Below, piece by piece: positions 1-8,513 of a stretch of 64,000 nucleotides of DNA. The notes under the pieces are model-generated. The model was given only the letters and a program-made list of their open reading frames with translations, had not been told where the DNA came from and did not search any database. The translations under genes and the position numbers were made by a program. The stretch is from DATBLE01 sp046734335. Its GTDB lineage: Bacteria > Actinomycetota > Thermoleophilia > Gaiellales > Gaiellaceae. The first letter of the stretch is position 1. The number at the start of each line of letters is the position of its first letter. The stretch lies in the NCBI GenBank assembly GCA_046734335.1, contig JBKPRA010000056.1:1-64000 (forward strand), given 5' to 3'.

Positions 1-237
1 GTGCGCGACTGGGAGCCGCGCATCGCGACGGTCGGGGAGGAGCACACCGAGGCGATCGCGGCGGCGGCAGCACAGGTGCTCGTCCTCCGCGGCCACCTGG
101 TGCTCGAGGTCGCGGACGGACGCGCGAAGGTGGTCTCGGAGCTACTGCGCCGGCTCGGTTACGAGGAGGTGCGCAGCGGTGAGGACCTGACCGGCCGCGA
201 CCGCCTCGTGGAGGGACGATGGTCGAGCGCGCGGTAG
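1..237 (+). CDS. prmC: PrmC C-terminal end (release factor glutamine methyltransferase), 5'-truncated by the window
   Basis: The frame is open from the first base and ends at a TAG, giving 78 residues. The end RSGEDLTGRDRLVEGR matches the usual C-terminus of PrmC (E/DDLAGRDRVVxGR), the SAM-dependent enzyme that methylates the glutamine of the GGQ motif in peptide release factors. The catalytic NPPY motif would lie upstream of the window and cannot be seen. The next gene, of the YrdC/Sua5 family, overlaps its last 19 bases; prmC followed by a Sua5 gene is a common bacterial order and supports the call. Confidence 0.8.
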   Translation: MRDWEPRIATVGEEHTEAIAAAAAQVLVLRGHLVLEVADGRAKVVSELLRRLGYEEVRSGEDLTGRDRLVEGRWSSAR

Positions 238-788
238 AGGCCCTGCGCGCGGGCGAGGCGGTGATCCTGCCGACCGACACGGTCTACGGGCTGTGCGTCT
301 CGCCCGAGCACGCCGCCCGCCTGGCCGAGCTGAAAGGGCGCCCGGGGTCGATGCCGGTCGCCCTGCTCTGCGCGGACACCCGGCGACTGCTCGAGCTCGT
401 GCCGGAGGCCACCCGCTGCGAGGCGGTCCTGCCGGGCCCGTACACGCTGATCGTCCCGAATCCACCTGGCCGGTTCCCGCAGCTCGGCGGTGTGGAGACG
501 ATCGGCGTGCGTGTGCCGGTGCTGGCAGGCGATGCGCGTGCCGTGATCGACCGGGTCGGGGCAGTGGCGGCGACAAGCGCGAACCGGCACGGGGACACGG
601 ACCCGCGGCGGCTCGAGGACGTCCCGGCGGAGATTCGGCAGGCGTGCGGGGCGGAGATGGACGGCGGCGAGCTGCCGGGTATCCCCTCGACCGTGGTCGA
701 TCTGACCGGGGAGAATCCGCGCGTGCTGCGCGAGGGCGCAGTCCCCGCCGCCGACGCGCTGAGACGTCTCGGCGGGAAGGCCGAGTAG
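219..788 (+). CDS. L-threonylcarbamoyladenylate synthase (Sua5/YrdC/YciO family)
   Basis: A 189-residue single-domain protein beginning with AGEAVILPTDTVYGLC, the nucleotide and carbonate binding signature of YrdC proteins, followed by LKGRPGSMPVALL and a late ATSAN motif (about residue 124) and GIPSTVVD. It makes threonylcarbamoyl-AMP from threonine, bicarbonate and ATP for t6A37 modification of ANN-decoding tRNAs. The length fits the short YrdC form without the Sua5 C-terminal domain. ATG 219 overlaps the end of prmC, indicating translational coupling. The KRSx motif is replaced by KGRP, which is also seen in family members of the YciO type, so paralogue assignment is not fully certain. Confidence 0.88.
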   Translation: MVERAVEALRAGEAVILPTDTVYGLCVSPEHAARLAELKGRPGSMPVALLCADTRRLLELVPEATRCEAVLPGPYTLIVPNPPGRFPQLGGVETIGVRVPVLAGDARAVIDRVGAVAATSANRHGDTDPRRLEDVPAEIRQACGAEMDGGELPGIPSTVVDLTGENPRVLREGAVPAADALRRLGGKAE

Positions 789-791
789 GAT
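786..791 (+). promoter_or_regulatory. -10 box of glyA (TAGGAT), leaderless type
   Basis: TAGGAT ends 7 nt before the GTG start of glyA. No ribosome-binding purine tract fits between, so the mRNA would begin at or next to the start codon. Confidence 0.5.
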
Positions 792-798
792 CGGAGCG

Positions 799-2109
799 GT
801 GCCCCGCTCCGCCGCCGCCCGCAAGAAGAAGGAGACCGTCGAGGACCTCCGCCACGCGCGGCTTGCCGACGTCGACCCCGAGATCGCGGGGCTGATCGGC
901 GACGAGCTCGAGCGCCAGCGCGGTCAGATCGAGCTGATCGCCTCCGAGAACTTCACCTGGCCGAGCGTCCTGGAGGCGGTCTCGAGCGTCCCGACGAACA
1001 AGTACGCCGAGGGCTACCCCGGTCGGCGCTACTACGGCGGTTGCGAGGTGGTCGACGAGATCGAGCAGTTGGCGATCGACCGCGCCAAGGAGCTGTTCGG
1101 TGCCGAGCACGCCAACGTCCAGCCGCACGCAGGCGCGCAGACGAACATGGCCGTCTACTCGGCCGTGCTCGAGCCGGGCGACACGATCCTGTCGCTGCGC
1201 CTCGACCATGGCGGTCACCTGACCCACGGCCTGAGAGTGAACTTTTCCGGGCGGCTCTACTCGATCGCCCACTACGGCGTCAGCCGCGAGACGATGAGGG
1301 TCGACTACGACGAGGTGCTCACACTGGCCAAGCAGCATCGGCCGAACCTGATCGTCTGCGGCGGATCTGCCTATCCGCGCACGGTCGAGGCCGACCGCTT
1401 CCGCGAAATCGCCGACGAGGTCGGCGCCTACCTCCTCTGCGACATGGCGCACTTCTCCGGGCTGGTCGCGGCCGGCTTGCATCCGAGCCCGGTTCCGCAC
1501 TGTGACTTCGTCACCTCGACCACGCACAAGACCCTTGCCGGGCCACGCTCCGGCTTCGTCCTCTGCCGCGAGGAGCACGCACAGGCGCTCGACCGGGCCG
1601 TGTTTCCGGGGATGCAGGGAGGGCCGATGGAGCACGTGATCGCGGCGAAGGCAACCTGTTTCCGGATTGCGGGCACGGCCGCGTTCCGCGAGTACCAGGC
1701 GCAAGTGCGCGCGAACGCCGACGCCCTGTCCGACGAGCTCCAGGCCGGCGGCCTCGACGTCCTCACGGGCGGCACCGACACACACTTGCTCCAGGTCGAC
1801 CTGCGCGCGTCGGACTGGACAGGCAAGGACGCGGAGGAGCGGTTGGCCGAGGTGAACATCACCGCCAACCGGAACACGGTTCCGTTCGACGAGCGGCCTC
1901 CGACCGTCGCGTCCGGGGTTCGCATGGGGACGCCGGCATGCACGATGCGTGGCTTCGACGAGAACGACTTCCGCGAGGTCGGCAAGATCGTCGCCGGCGC
2001 GCTCGAGGACGATGCCGACGTGGAGGCGCTCACCGAGCGAAGCGTCGCCTTGTGCGATCGGAACCCGCTCTACCCCGGCTTCCGGGGTTGGACCGCGTAC
2101 GAGGACTGA
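799..2109 (+). CDS. glyA: Serine hydroxymethyltransferase
   Basis: A 436-residue fold-type I PLP enzyme converting serine and tetrahydrofolate to glycine and 5,10-methylene-THF. Visible signatures are ELIASENF near the N-terminus, the substrate loop YAEGYPGRRYYGGCE, and the PLP-lysine segment STTHKTLAGPRSG (lysine near residue 244). The C-terminus GVRMGTPACTMRGF is also canonical. The GTG at 799 lies 7 nt after a TAGGAT box, so the transcript is probably leaderless; the box overlaps the stop codon of the preceding gene. The N-terminal basic stretch (PRSAAARKKKE) is a little longer than usual. Confidence 0.96.
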   Translation: MPRSAAARKKKETVEDLRHARLADVDPEIAGLIGDELERQRGQIELIASENFTWPSVLEAVSSVPTNKYAEGYPGRRYYGGCEVVDEIEQLAIDRAKELFGAEHANVQPHAGAQTNMAVYSAVLEPGDTILSLRLDHGGHLTHGLRVNFSGRLYSIAHYGVSRETMRVDYDEVLTLAKQHRPNLIVCGGSAYPRTVEADRFREIADEVGAYLLCDMAHFSGLVAAGLHPSPVPHCDFVTSTTHKTLAGPRSGFVLCREEHAQALDRAVFPGMQGGPMEHVIAAKATCFRIAGTAAFREYQAQVRANADALSDELQAGGLDVLTGGTDTHLLQVDLRASDWTGKDAEERLAEVNITANRNTVPFDERPPTVASGVRMGTPACTMRGFDENDFREVGKIVAGALEDDADVEALTERSVALCDRNPLYPGFRGWTAYED

Positions 2110-2151
2110 GATGACCGGCGTAGGCTTGACGGAGCCGGCCAGGAAGCGGAG

Positions 2152-2814
2152 GTGACGGCTCTGCCGTCGTCGGAGCGGGGCGCCGGGGGGCGCCTGACCG
2201 TGGTCACCCATCCGCTGGTCCAGCACAAGCTCTCCTACCTTCGCGACCGGCAGACCCCGACCGTTCACTTCCGCAAGCTGGTCAACGAGTTGACCCTGCT
2301 GCTCACGTACGAGGCGACGAAGGACTTCCCGACCGAGCCGGTCGAGATCGAGACACCGATCGAGCGCATGGAGGCACAGCGGATCTCCGGAAAGAAGGTC
2401 GCCGTCTGCCCGGTGCTCAGGGCGGGGGTCGGCATGCTGGAAGGAACGCTCTCGCTGATCTCCAGCGCCCGCGTCGGGTTCATCGGCATGTACCGCGACG
2501 AGGAGACGCTGGAGGCAGTCCAGTACTACGTGAAGCTTCCGGACGACCTGAGCGAGCGCAACGCAATCGTCCTCGACCCGATGCTCGCGACCGGAAACTC
2601 GAGCGTGGCTGCGATCGCCCAGGTCAGAGACGCCGGCGCCCGTTCGGTGACGCTCGTCTGCCTCGTCGCCGCTCCCGAGGGGATCGAGAGGGTGCACTCG
2701 GTGTATCCGGACGTGCACATCGTGTGCGCGTCGCAGGACCGCGGGCTGAACGAGCATGGTTTCATCGTCCCGGGCCTCGGCGACGCGGGCGACCGGCTGT
2801 ACGGCACGAAGTAG
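2152..2814 (+). CDS. upp: Uracil phosphoribosyltransferase
   Basis: A 220-residue cytosolic salvage enzyme making UMP from uracil and PRPP. Key stretches are HPLVQHKLSYLRD at the N-terminus, VCPVLRAGVGMLEG in the middle, the PRPP-binding loop LDPMLATGNSSVAAI (about residues 142-156) and the uracil-binding end PGLGDAGDRLYGTK. The GTG start is preceded by a purine-rich AAGCGGAG. A TAGGCT box at 2121-2126 may give it its own promoter, downstream of glyA. About nine residues precede the usual start. Confidence 0.95.
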   Translation: MTALPSSERGAGGRLTVVTHPLVQHKLSYLRDRQTPTVHFRKLVNELTLLLTYEATKDFPTEPVEIETPIERMEAQRISGKKVAVCPVLRAGVGMLEGTLSLISSARVGFIGMYRDEETLEAVQYYVKLPDDLSERNAIVLDPMLATGNSSVAAIAQVRDAGARSVTLVCLVAAPEGIERVHSVYPDVHIVCASQDRGLNEHGFIVPGLGDAGDRLYGTK

Positions 2815-2865
2815 CCGCAGAGGGCACTTCCGAGCTCCGCCCGCGGGAGTACCGTGTAGGCCGCC

Positions 2866-3993
2866 GTGACCCTGCACGAGCTAGGCGACCACCTCGAGGT
2901 GATCTACGGCGCTGCGCTGGCGTTTCTCATCGTGATCCTGCTGACGCCGGCGGTGGCCGGAATGGCCCGGCGGCTCGGCGCAGTCGACCTCCCCGACGAG
3001 CGGCGCGTCCACCGGATCCCGATCCCCCGGCTCGGCGGCCTCGCCCTCTTCTTCGGGATCATCGTCCCCTCGCTGGCGTTCCTCGACCTGAGCCGATCGG
3101 TGCGCGGGCTTCTGTTGGGCGCAACGATCGCGACCGCGGTCGGCGCGATCGACGACTTCCGCGGGCTGCGGTGGTGGGAGAAGCTCGGCGGCCAGGTCGT
3201 CGCCGCCTCGATCCCACCGATCTTCGGCGTCTGGATCGACCATTTCACGTTCCCGTTCCTCGGCGTCTACGACCTCTCGCCCTGGGTGGGCGGGCCGCTG
3301 ACCGTGCTCTGGATCGTCGCGGTGATGAACATGGTCAACTTCCTCGACGGGCTGGACGGGCTCGCCGCCGGTGTCTGCGCGATTGCGGCGCTTGCGTTCA
3401 CGGTGATCGAGCTCTCGCTCGGCAAGCCGACTGCGGCGGCCTTCACCGCGATCGTCTTCGGGGCCACCCTCGGCTTCCTGCGCCACAACTTCTTCCCGGC
3501 ACGCATCTTCATGGGCGACTCGGGCGCCATGTTGCTCGGGTTTTCGCTCGCCGCCGTCTCGGTCGAGGGGCTGCTGAAGACCGCCGCGACGGTCGCCCTG
3601 TTCTTCCCGCTGCTCGTGCTCGCCGTCCCGATCCTCGACACCGGCTTCGTCGTCGCGCGGCGGCTGAAGTACCGGATGCCGATCACGACTCCCGACAAGA
3701 CGCACCTGCACCACCGCTTCGTCAACATCGGCTTCTCGCAGCCGCGGGCGGTGGCCTACATCTACTTCTGGGTCGCCACCCTGGCTGCGGCCGCGCTCGG
3801 CACCCGCTACATCCCGTTCCGCGAGGACGGCACCTGGCACCTGTGGCCGACGGTCGGCGCCGCCGCACTCGGGGTGCTCGCGATCGCCGCGTCGGTCTAC
3901 ATGGTCTACCTGCTCGAGATCGTCAAGCTGGCGAACCCGCGCATCCGCCGTCGCCGTCGCGAGGCGGAGGCGCGGGAGCGCCGCAGCGCCTAG
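2866..3993 (+). CDS. Undecaprenyl-phosphate sugar-1-phosphate transferase (WecA/MraY family)
   Basis: A 375-residue polytopic membrane enzyme of glycosyltransferase family 4. It carries the DDP-like motif AIDDFRGLRWWEKL, the catalytic NMVNFLDGLDGLAAG, the FMGDSGAMLLGF loop and the cytoplasmic HLHHRF histidine motif, in the family order, between about ten hydrophobic segments. Such enzymes attach GlcNAc-1-phosphate (WecA/TagO/Rv1302 type) to undecaprenyl or decaprenyl phosphate to start cell-wall glycan, teichoic acid or arabinogalactan linker synthesis. In actinobacteria a rfe/wecA gene commonly lies just upstream of the atp operon, as here. The sugar specificity cannot be told from sequence alone. 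GTG start. Confidence 0.9.
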   Translation: MTLHELGDHLEVIYGAALAFLIVILLTPAVAGMARRLGAVDLPDERRVHRIPIPRLGGLALFFGIIVPSLAFLDLSRSVRGLLLGATIATAVGAIDDFRGLRWWEKLGGQVVAASIPPIFGVWIDHFTFPFLGVYDLSPWVGGPLTVLWIVAVMNMVNFLDGLDGLAAGVCAIAALAFTVIELSLGKPTAAAFTAIVFGATLGFLRHNFFPARIFMGDSGAMLLGFSLAAVSVEGLLKTAATVALFFPLLVLAVPILDTGFVVARRLKYRMPITTPDKTHLHHRFVNIGFSQPRAVAYIYFWVATLAAAALGTRYIPFREDGTWHLWPTVGAAALGVLAIAASVYMVYLLEIVKLANPRIRRRRREAEARERRSA

Positions 3994-4002
3994 CCCTCGC
4001 CG

Positions 4003-4419
4003 CTACTGGCTCAGCTGCGCCACTCGCATCTGATTGCCGGAGGGGTCGCGGAAGCCCGTGTCGATCCCGTAGGGCTGCTGGGTCGGCTCCTGCTGGAACT
4101 CCACTCCGCGGCCTTTGAGCTCCTGGTAGGTCGAGTCGATGTCGTCGGTGGAGAAGAAGAGACCGGTCGCAGCGCCCTTGGCAACGAGGGCGTTGATCTG
4201 ATCGCGCGTCTGCTCGTCGAAGACCGGCGGGCCGGGTACCGCCATCAGCACAATCGCGACGTCCTGGCCGGGAACGCCGACGGTCAGCCAGCGGAAGTTG
4301 CCCAGCTCCGGGACGGTGACGTCGTCCCGGAGCTCGAGGCCGAGCTTCTCGGTGTAGAAGGCCAGCGCCTCATCCTGGTCGTGCACCCACACCTGGACTG
4401 TCGTGAGTTGCTTGAGCAT
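4003..4419 (-). CDS. VOC (glyoxalase/bleomycin resistance) family protein
   Basis: A 138-residue protein with the two beta-alpha-beta-beta-beta repeats of the vicinal oxygen chelate fold: TVQVWVHDQDEALAFYTEKLGLELRDD at the start, and TYQELKGRGVEFQQEPTQQP then DPSGNQMRVAQL at the end. Family members bind a metal and act as glyoxalases, dioxygenases or drug-binding proteins; no specific substrate is evident. A GAGGA ribosome site precedes the ATG. It lies 36 nt downstream of an AraC-type regulator gene on the same strand, so both are probably one transcript. Confidence 0.85.
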   Translation of the reverse strand: MLKQLTTVQVWVHDQDEALAFYTEKLGLELRDDVTVPELGNFRWLTVGVPGQDVAIVLMAVPGPPVFDEQTRDQINALVAKGAATGLFFSTDDIDSTYQELKGRGVEFQQEPTQQPYGIDTGFRDPSGNQMRVAQLSQ

Positions 4420-4455
4420 CGTTCCTCCTCGAGTTCGATCGGGTCGGCGGCGACG

Positions 4456-4890
4456 TTAGCCACGCTCCGCGGCGCTGTCTTCTCGAAAACTGCTGGACTG
4501 CGGGCGGGCATACGCCTGCTGGATGCACGTCGGGATCCGAGCCCGGGTGATCGCAGGCGGAAAGGAATCACGGTAGGCCGTCGGAGAGAGCCCGTAGAGC
4601 CTGCCGAAGCTCGTCGTGAACGAGCCAACGCTGCGCAGTCCCACGGTGAAGCAGATGTCCACGACGGAGCGGTCGGTCGTACGTAGCAGAGCCGCGGCAC
4701 GCTCCAGCCGCCGGGTCAGCAGGTACTGGTGGGGTGTCTCACCGAAGGTCCGCCTGAACTCGCGGCTGAAGTGTGCTGGCGAAAGATGCGCGGCTCGGGC
4801 AAGAGCCCGGACGTCGAGCGGCTCGCGGTAGCGGGCATCGGCAAGATCCTTCGCGCGGAGCAGGTGCCGGACGGGAGGGACGGCGGCCAT
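4456..4890 (-). CDS. AraC-family transcriptional regulator, DNA-binding domain only
   Basis: A 144-residue protein that is almost entirely the AraC double helix-turn-helix: first helix pair in REPLDVRALARAAHLSPAHFSREFRRTFGETPHQYL, second in LLRTTDRSVVDICFTVGLRSVGSFTTSFGRLYGLSPTAYR. There is no N-terminal cupin effector domain, unlike typical AraC members of about 290 residues. It probably controls the VOC gene that follows, with which it shares strand and a short spacer. A Ser/Arg-rich tail of about 25 residues follows the second helix pair and matches nothing I recognise. Confidence 0.85.
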   Translation of the reverse strand: MAAVPPVRHLLRAKDLADARYREPLDVRALARAAHLSPAHFSREFRRTFGETPHQYLLTRRLERAAALLRTTDRSVVDICFTVGLRSVGSFTTSFGRLYGLSPTAYRDSFPPAITRARIPTCIQQAYARPQSSSFREDSAAERG

Positions 4891-4973
4891 ATGTGGTTCA
4901 ACGACGTTGGCGCTGGGACATGCCGTGTTGACCGACGCCGCGGCCCGATTTCATCGCCAGTACGAGCTTGCGC

Positions 4974-6656
4974 TCAGCGGATCGGGAACGAGAAGCCCGC
5001 TCTGCCGGTCGCTCGCCCGGCCGTGAGGCTCATCGTTCCCGTCAACTTCCCGGCAGCTCCCTTCGGCACTAACCCCGCGCAGACCGCCGTGCCGCTCGCG
5101 TACGTTCCGGTCGCCCGGACCGCCCGTCCGCCGGCCGCCACGGCACACGAGACCTTCACCGTGGCCGCTGTCGTCCGGACGCGGGCTGTGATCCGGAATG
5201 CTCTGCCGGCCCGCACGACTGTCGCCGCCCTCGGACCGGCGACGGAAACCGACGCCGTGCTCCGCGTGAAGACGCTGAGCGAGCCGAGCTCGCGCCCGCA
5301 GGCGCAGCTGAAGCCGATCGGCTCGACCGCCGAGACGTACAGGTGGAGTCCGTCGGGGCTGATCGCCGACGCGCTCGCCCTGGACAGCACCTGCCCGTGC
5401 GCGCACGAGTCGCTGTTCTCGACGTCGCTGACGCACCCTGCCGCGCCGGGCAGCCGGACGATGCGTCCGTCCGTCGCACGCCTGAACGCAAGCACGGCGT
5501 TCTGGAACGGCGAGACGGCGTAGAGGCCCTCGCCGTCAGGGCTGATCGTGATCCCAGCCACGCCCTCCGCGGTCGGGGACGCGAGCGCGGTCACCCGGCC
5601 GAGCGAGCCCGTCGCGGGGTCGCGCCGGAGGAGGACGATCGCGCCCGGGTAGTACGACGGCACGTAGAGGGCGAGACCGTCCGGGCTGATCGCCAGGTCG
5701 AGCCCGTTTGCGAGCTCCGGGACGGTGGTGCAGGCGCCGCCGCGACCGTCGGCGGCCAGGCAGCCCCGGAGCCCGGGCAGCTGCATCAGGGCGCCGCCCG
5801 GCCCTCGCCGGAACGCGGCGATCGCGTCCCGGGCAAGCACGTAGACGTTCTTGCCGTCCGGGCTGGCCGCCACGGCGCTCGCCCCGATCAGCCCTCTGCC
5901 TTGCCGACAGCTCTCGATCGGTGCGCCGAGGTCTTCGTCCTCGCCGACGTCCTCGTCGGCCTCCTGTTCCGAGGTGCAAGCCGCCTCGCCCGCGAGCTGC
6001 TGGAGCTGTCCCGACGAGGAATGTCGGGAGAAGGCGGCCACGGCGTTGCTCCTTGCCGACGCGACGTAGAGGCTCGTGCCGTCGCGCGTGATCGCGATGT
6101 CGGCCGCCCCGCGCAGGCCGGCGCCGACGGCGCAGCCTTCGACCGCGTCTCCGCCGATGCAGCCCCCCACGTCCGCGAGCTGCGTGAGCACCCCGCTGGG
6201 CGTGCGGCCGAAGACTGCGACCGACCCCGAGGTGAAGCCGGTCGCGTAGACGTGCCGCCCGTTGGGGGATACCGCGACCGCGGAGGTTCCCTCGATCGCA
6301 CGGGCTTCCCCGCAGCCGTCGTCGAGGTCACCGACGCAGCCCGCGGTGCCGGACGGCTGCGTGATCCGGCCGGTCGCCCGGTTGCGCGCGAAAACGGCGA
6401 TCGAGCCGGGGTTGCCCGAGACGTTGGGCGCGACGCCTGAGCTGGCCGCGTAGACGCTGTGGCCGTCCGGCGAGACGGCGAGCGCATCCGGCCCGTTCAG
6501 CGCGCGCGCCTCCGCACAGATTCCCTCGGTCACCAGCTGGCTCACACAGGCGCCGGGCCCGGTGAGCTGGGCGAGCTGGCCGGGCTGGACCGCCCCCCCG
6601 AGCCCGGCGACAGCTCCTCCGGCGACGAGAACGGCCAAGCTTTGCAGGCCTGCCAC
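4974..6656 (-). CDS. Secreted beta-propeller (lactonase-like) protein
   Basis: A 560-residue protein with a hydrophobic N-terminal stretch (LAVLVAGGAVAGLGG) that looks like a signal sequence. The body has about seven repeats of the type GPDALAVSPDGHSVYAAS...GSIAVFARNRATGRI, which is the blade pattern of 6-phosphogluconolactonase-like and YVTN propellers. Paired cysteines recur in the inter-blade segments (LAGEAACTSE, LPGLRGCLAADG), suggesting extracytoplasmic disulfides. The last 110 residues (ASVSVAGPRAATVVRAGRAF onward) form an Ig-like or beta-sandwich domain. Substrate is unknown; a surface binding role is as likely as an enzyme. It runs opposite to the atp operon. Confidence 0.75.
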   Translation of the reverse strand: MAGLQSLAVLVAGGAVAGLGGAVQPGQLAQLTGPGACVSQLVTEGICAEARALNGPDALAVSPDGHSVYAASSGVAPNVSGNPGSIAVFARNRATGRITQPSGTAGCVGDLDDGCGEARAIEGTSAVAVSPNGRHVYATGFTSGSVAVFGRTPSGVLTQLADVGGCIGGDAVEGCAVGAGLRGAADIAITRDGTSLYVASARSNAVAAFSRHSSSGQLQQLAGEAACTSEQEADEDVGEDEDLGAPIESCRQGRGLIGASAVAASPDGKNVYVLARDAIAAFRRGPGGALMQLPGLRGCLAADGRGGACTTVPELANGLDLAISPDGLALYVPSYYPGAIVLLRRDPATGSLGRVTALASPTAEGVAGITISPDGEGLYAVSPFQNAVLAFRRATDGRIVRLPGAAGCVSDVENSDSCAHGQVLSRASASAISPDGLHLYVSAVEPIGFSCACGRELGSLSVFTRSTASVSVAGPRAATVVRAGRAFRITARVRTTAATVKVSCAVAAGGRAVRATGTYASGTAVCAGLVPKGAAGKLTGTMSLTAGRATGRAGFSFPIR

Positions 6657-6777
6657 CAGTGCGGCAGTATCGCACGACCGGAAATCGCAGTCTTGCCGCC
6701 GCCAGGTAGGATGGAGTTACAAGCTATCGGCAGATCGAAGTGACCAAGCGATATTCGCGTGTCACAAACTCGCCTGA

Positions 6778-6783
6778 TATGCT
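6778..6783 (+). promoter_or_regulatory. Putative -10 box (TATGCT) of the atp operon
   Basis: TATGCT ends 11 nt before the ATG at 6795, the first gene of the ATP synthase cluster. The same hexamer with the same 11-nt spacing occurs before the ABC permease gene at 12225. Confidence 0.45.
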
Positions 6784-6794
6784 CGCCTCCGCAG

Positions 6795-6992
6795 ATGGAG
6801 CCTGCGCGCCAGACGTTCGATCCTGCCGGCGCGGGCGCTCTGCTGGTCACGGGTACCGCGGCGGGCACTGCGGGTGGCGCCCTGATCGGCTGGGCGTCCG
6901 GGTCGGTCGCATACGGCCTGCTCGGAGGGGCGGCCGTCGGCGTGCCGCTGGGCATCTACGCCGTGTACCGCCGGTACGGGAAGGCGCTGTGA
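6795..6992 (+). CDS. Small AtpZ/AtpI-like membrane protein preceding the ATP synthase genes
   Basis: A 65-residue protein with two glycine-rich hydrophobic hairpin segments (ALLVTGTAAGTAGGALIGWASG and VAYGLLGGAAVGVPLGIYAVY) and a basic end (RRYGKAL). Size, topology and position ahead of an AtpI-like gene and atpB match AtpZ/AtpI-type accessory proteins, thought to help c-ring assembly or Mg2+ supply. ATG 6795 is chosen over an in-frame upstream ATG because of the nearby -10 box. Its stop overlaps the next start as TGATG, so the two are translationally coupled. Confidence 0.65.
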   Translation: MEPARQTFDPAGAGALLVTGTAAGTAGGALIGWASGSVAYGLLGGAAVGVPLGIYAVYRRYGKAL

Positions 6993-7363
6993 TGCCCTCC
7001 GCGATGTTCAGCCCGCGTCCGGAGCCGAACCATCTGCTGCCGGCCCTCGCCGGGGGCATCGTGCTGCTGATCGCACTGCCCGTTTTCCTCGTGGCGGGCT
7101 GGCCGATCGGGGGCTGGGCGCTCGCGACCGTGCTCTACGTCGCGGTCCACGCGCTGGACCTCGTCGTCACCCGGCTGGGGAACGCTGCGAAGGTCTTCGG
7201 CGTCCTCTTCAAGGCCCTCGGACTGCTGGTCGTGCTCGTCGCCACGGCGGCGTCGGACAAGGAGCTCGCGATTTCGGCCGTGCTCACCTACGCGCTCGCC
7301 TACACCGCCGAGTTCGGGCTGTCCCTCGCTTCCTACTACGGACGGGAGCCGATCGGCAAATGA
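6992..7363 (+). CDS. AtpI-like subunit I membrane protein of ATP synthase operon
   Basis: A 123-residue protein with four predicted membrane segments (ALAGGIVLLIALPVFLVAGW; GGWALATVLYVAVHALDLVV; VFGVLFKALGLLVVLVATAA; AISAVLTYALAYTAEFGLSL), the layout of AtpI/UncI. It overlaps the preceding small gene by one base (TGATG) and atpB by four (ATGA), so it belongs to the operon. Sequence identity to known AtpI is weak by eye, so the assignment rests on topology and position. Confidence 0.65.
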   Translation: MPSAMFSPRPEPNHLLPALAGGIVLLIALPVFLVAGWPIGGWALATVLYVAVHALDLVVTRLGNAAKVFGVLFKALGLLVVLVATAASDKELAISAVLTYALAYTAEFGLSLASYYGREPIGK

Positions 7364-8220
7364 AGCGCTGGCTCTTCGTCGCAACGACCGTGGCATTGGC
7401 TTTTCCGACCGCCGCCTTCGCCCGCGGCAAGTTCGACCCGACCACGGAGTTCGAGCAGCACGAGTGGATCTCGATCCACATCGGCGGGCTCGATCTGTCG
7501 ATCACCAAGGCGGTCGTCTACCTGATGATCGGGACGCTGTTGACGATCCTGATGGGGCTCGGCCTGATGCGCTGGAAGGTGGTTTCGGGGAAGGACGTCG
7601 GCCGCCGGCAGTCCGTCGGCGAGCAGATCTACGAGGTCGCACAGGTGCAGATCGCCGAGCAGGGACTCCCGACGAAAGCGATCGGCCGCTGGTTCCCCTA
7701 CGTCGCCACCCTGATGCTCTTCATCTGGGTCGTGAACGTGATCGGGTTCATCCCGCTGCCGCTGACCGGCGAGAAATGGCACGGCGTCCCGACGTGGGGC
7801 ATCTACGCCGCCACCTCCTCGCTGTCGGTGACCCTCGCGCTCGCCCTGCTCACCTTCGTGTTCACCCACTACGAGGGGATCAAGTGGAACGGCCCGCGGC
7901 GCTACTTCAAGAGCTGGATACCCGAAGCGCCGAAAGCGCTGCTCTTCCTGATCGTCCCGCTCGAGATCCTGGGCCAGTTCATGCGCCTGATCTCGCTGAG
8001 CGTCCGGCTCTTCGCGAACATGCTCGCCGGCCACATCCTGATCCTCACCTTCCTCGGCCTGATGTTCATTCTCGAGTCGGTCATCCTGGCCGTCTTCGTC
8101 GTGCCGATCGCGACGGTCTTCTACCTCTTCGAGGTCGTGATCGTCGTCTCGATCCAGGCGTTCATCTTCTCCGCACTGTCAGCCATCTACATCGGCTCGG
8201 CGATCGAGCCGGAACACTAG
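7360..8220 (+). CDS. atpB: F0F1 ATP synthase subunit a
   Basis: A 286-residue membrane protein with five to six transmembrane segments. The proton half-channel helix contains the essential arginine in ISLSVRLFANMLAGH (R about residue 216), and the C-terminal helix has FEVVIVVSIQAFIFSALSAIYI, both diagnostic. Subunit a forms the two half-channels against the c-ring. The N-terminus starts with a possible cleavable signal (LFVATTVALAFPTAAFA), as in several actinobacterial AtpB proteins. The start overlaps the upstream stop by 4 nt (ATGA). Confidence 0.96.
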   Translation: MKRWLFVATTVALAFPTAAFARGKFDPTTEFEQHEWISIHIGGLDLSITKAVVYLMIGTLLTILMGLGLMRWKVVSGKDVGRRQSVGEQIYEVAQVQIAEQGLPTKAIGRWFPYVATLMLFIWVVNVIGFIPLPLTGEKWHGVPTWGIYAATSSLSVTLALALLTFVFTHYEGIKWNGPRRYFKSWIPEAPKALLFLIVPLEILGQFMRLISLSVRLFANMLAGHILILTFLGLMFILESVILAVFVVPIATVFYLFEVVIVVSIQAFIFSALSAIYIGSAIEPEH

Positions 8221-8233
8221 GAGGACCATCGAA

Positions 8234-8500
8234 ATGGCAACGCTCCAGCTTCTCTTCGCCACCACCGGCGACGTCACCAAGGCCGGCAAGGCGATCGGTC
8301 TCGCGCTCGGCGTCGGCCTCGGGGCGCTCGGTGCCGGCGTCGGCATCGGCAACATCTTCGGATCGATGATCCAGTCGGTCGCCCGGCAGCCCGAGCTCCG
8401 CGGCGAGCTCCAGGGCATCCAGTGGCTTGGCTTCGCGCTGACCGAGGCGGTCGTGTTCTACGGGCTGCTCGGCTCGATCCTCGCCTTCGTCCTGGTCTGA
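8234..8500 (+). CDS. atpE: F0F1 ATP synthase subunit c
   Basis: An 88-residue hairpin protein of two membrane helices. Helix one is GLALGVGLGALGAGVGIGNIFGSMIQSVARQPE with the polar RQPE loop; helix two, FALTEAVVFYGLLGSILAFVLV, carries the ion-binding glutamate (E71). No sodium-type ligand set is obvious, so a proton-coupled ring is the default reading. An AGGAGGA-like site (CTAGGAGGACC) precedes the ATG. It lies 13 nt after atpB and 13 nt before atpF. Confidence 0.96.
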   Translation: MATLQLLFATTGDVTKAGKAIGLALGVGLGALGAGVGIGNIFGSMIQSVARQPELRGELQGIQWLGFALTEAVVFYGLLGSILAFVLV

Positions 8501-8513
8501 GGAGCTTCGAACG

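Noticed and set aside
142..2877. A 911-codon open frame on the minus strand
   Set aside because: It lies entirely antisense to glyA and upp, has no recognisable domain and an Arg/Gly/Pro-heavy composition. In DNA this GC-rich, long antisense frames arise by chance.
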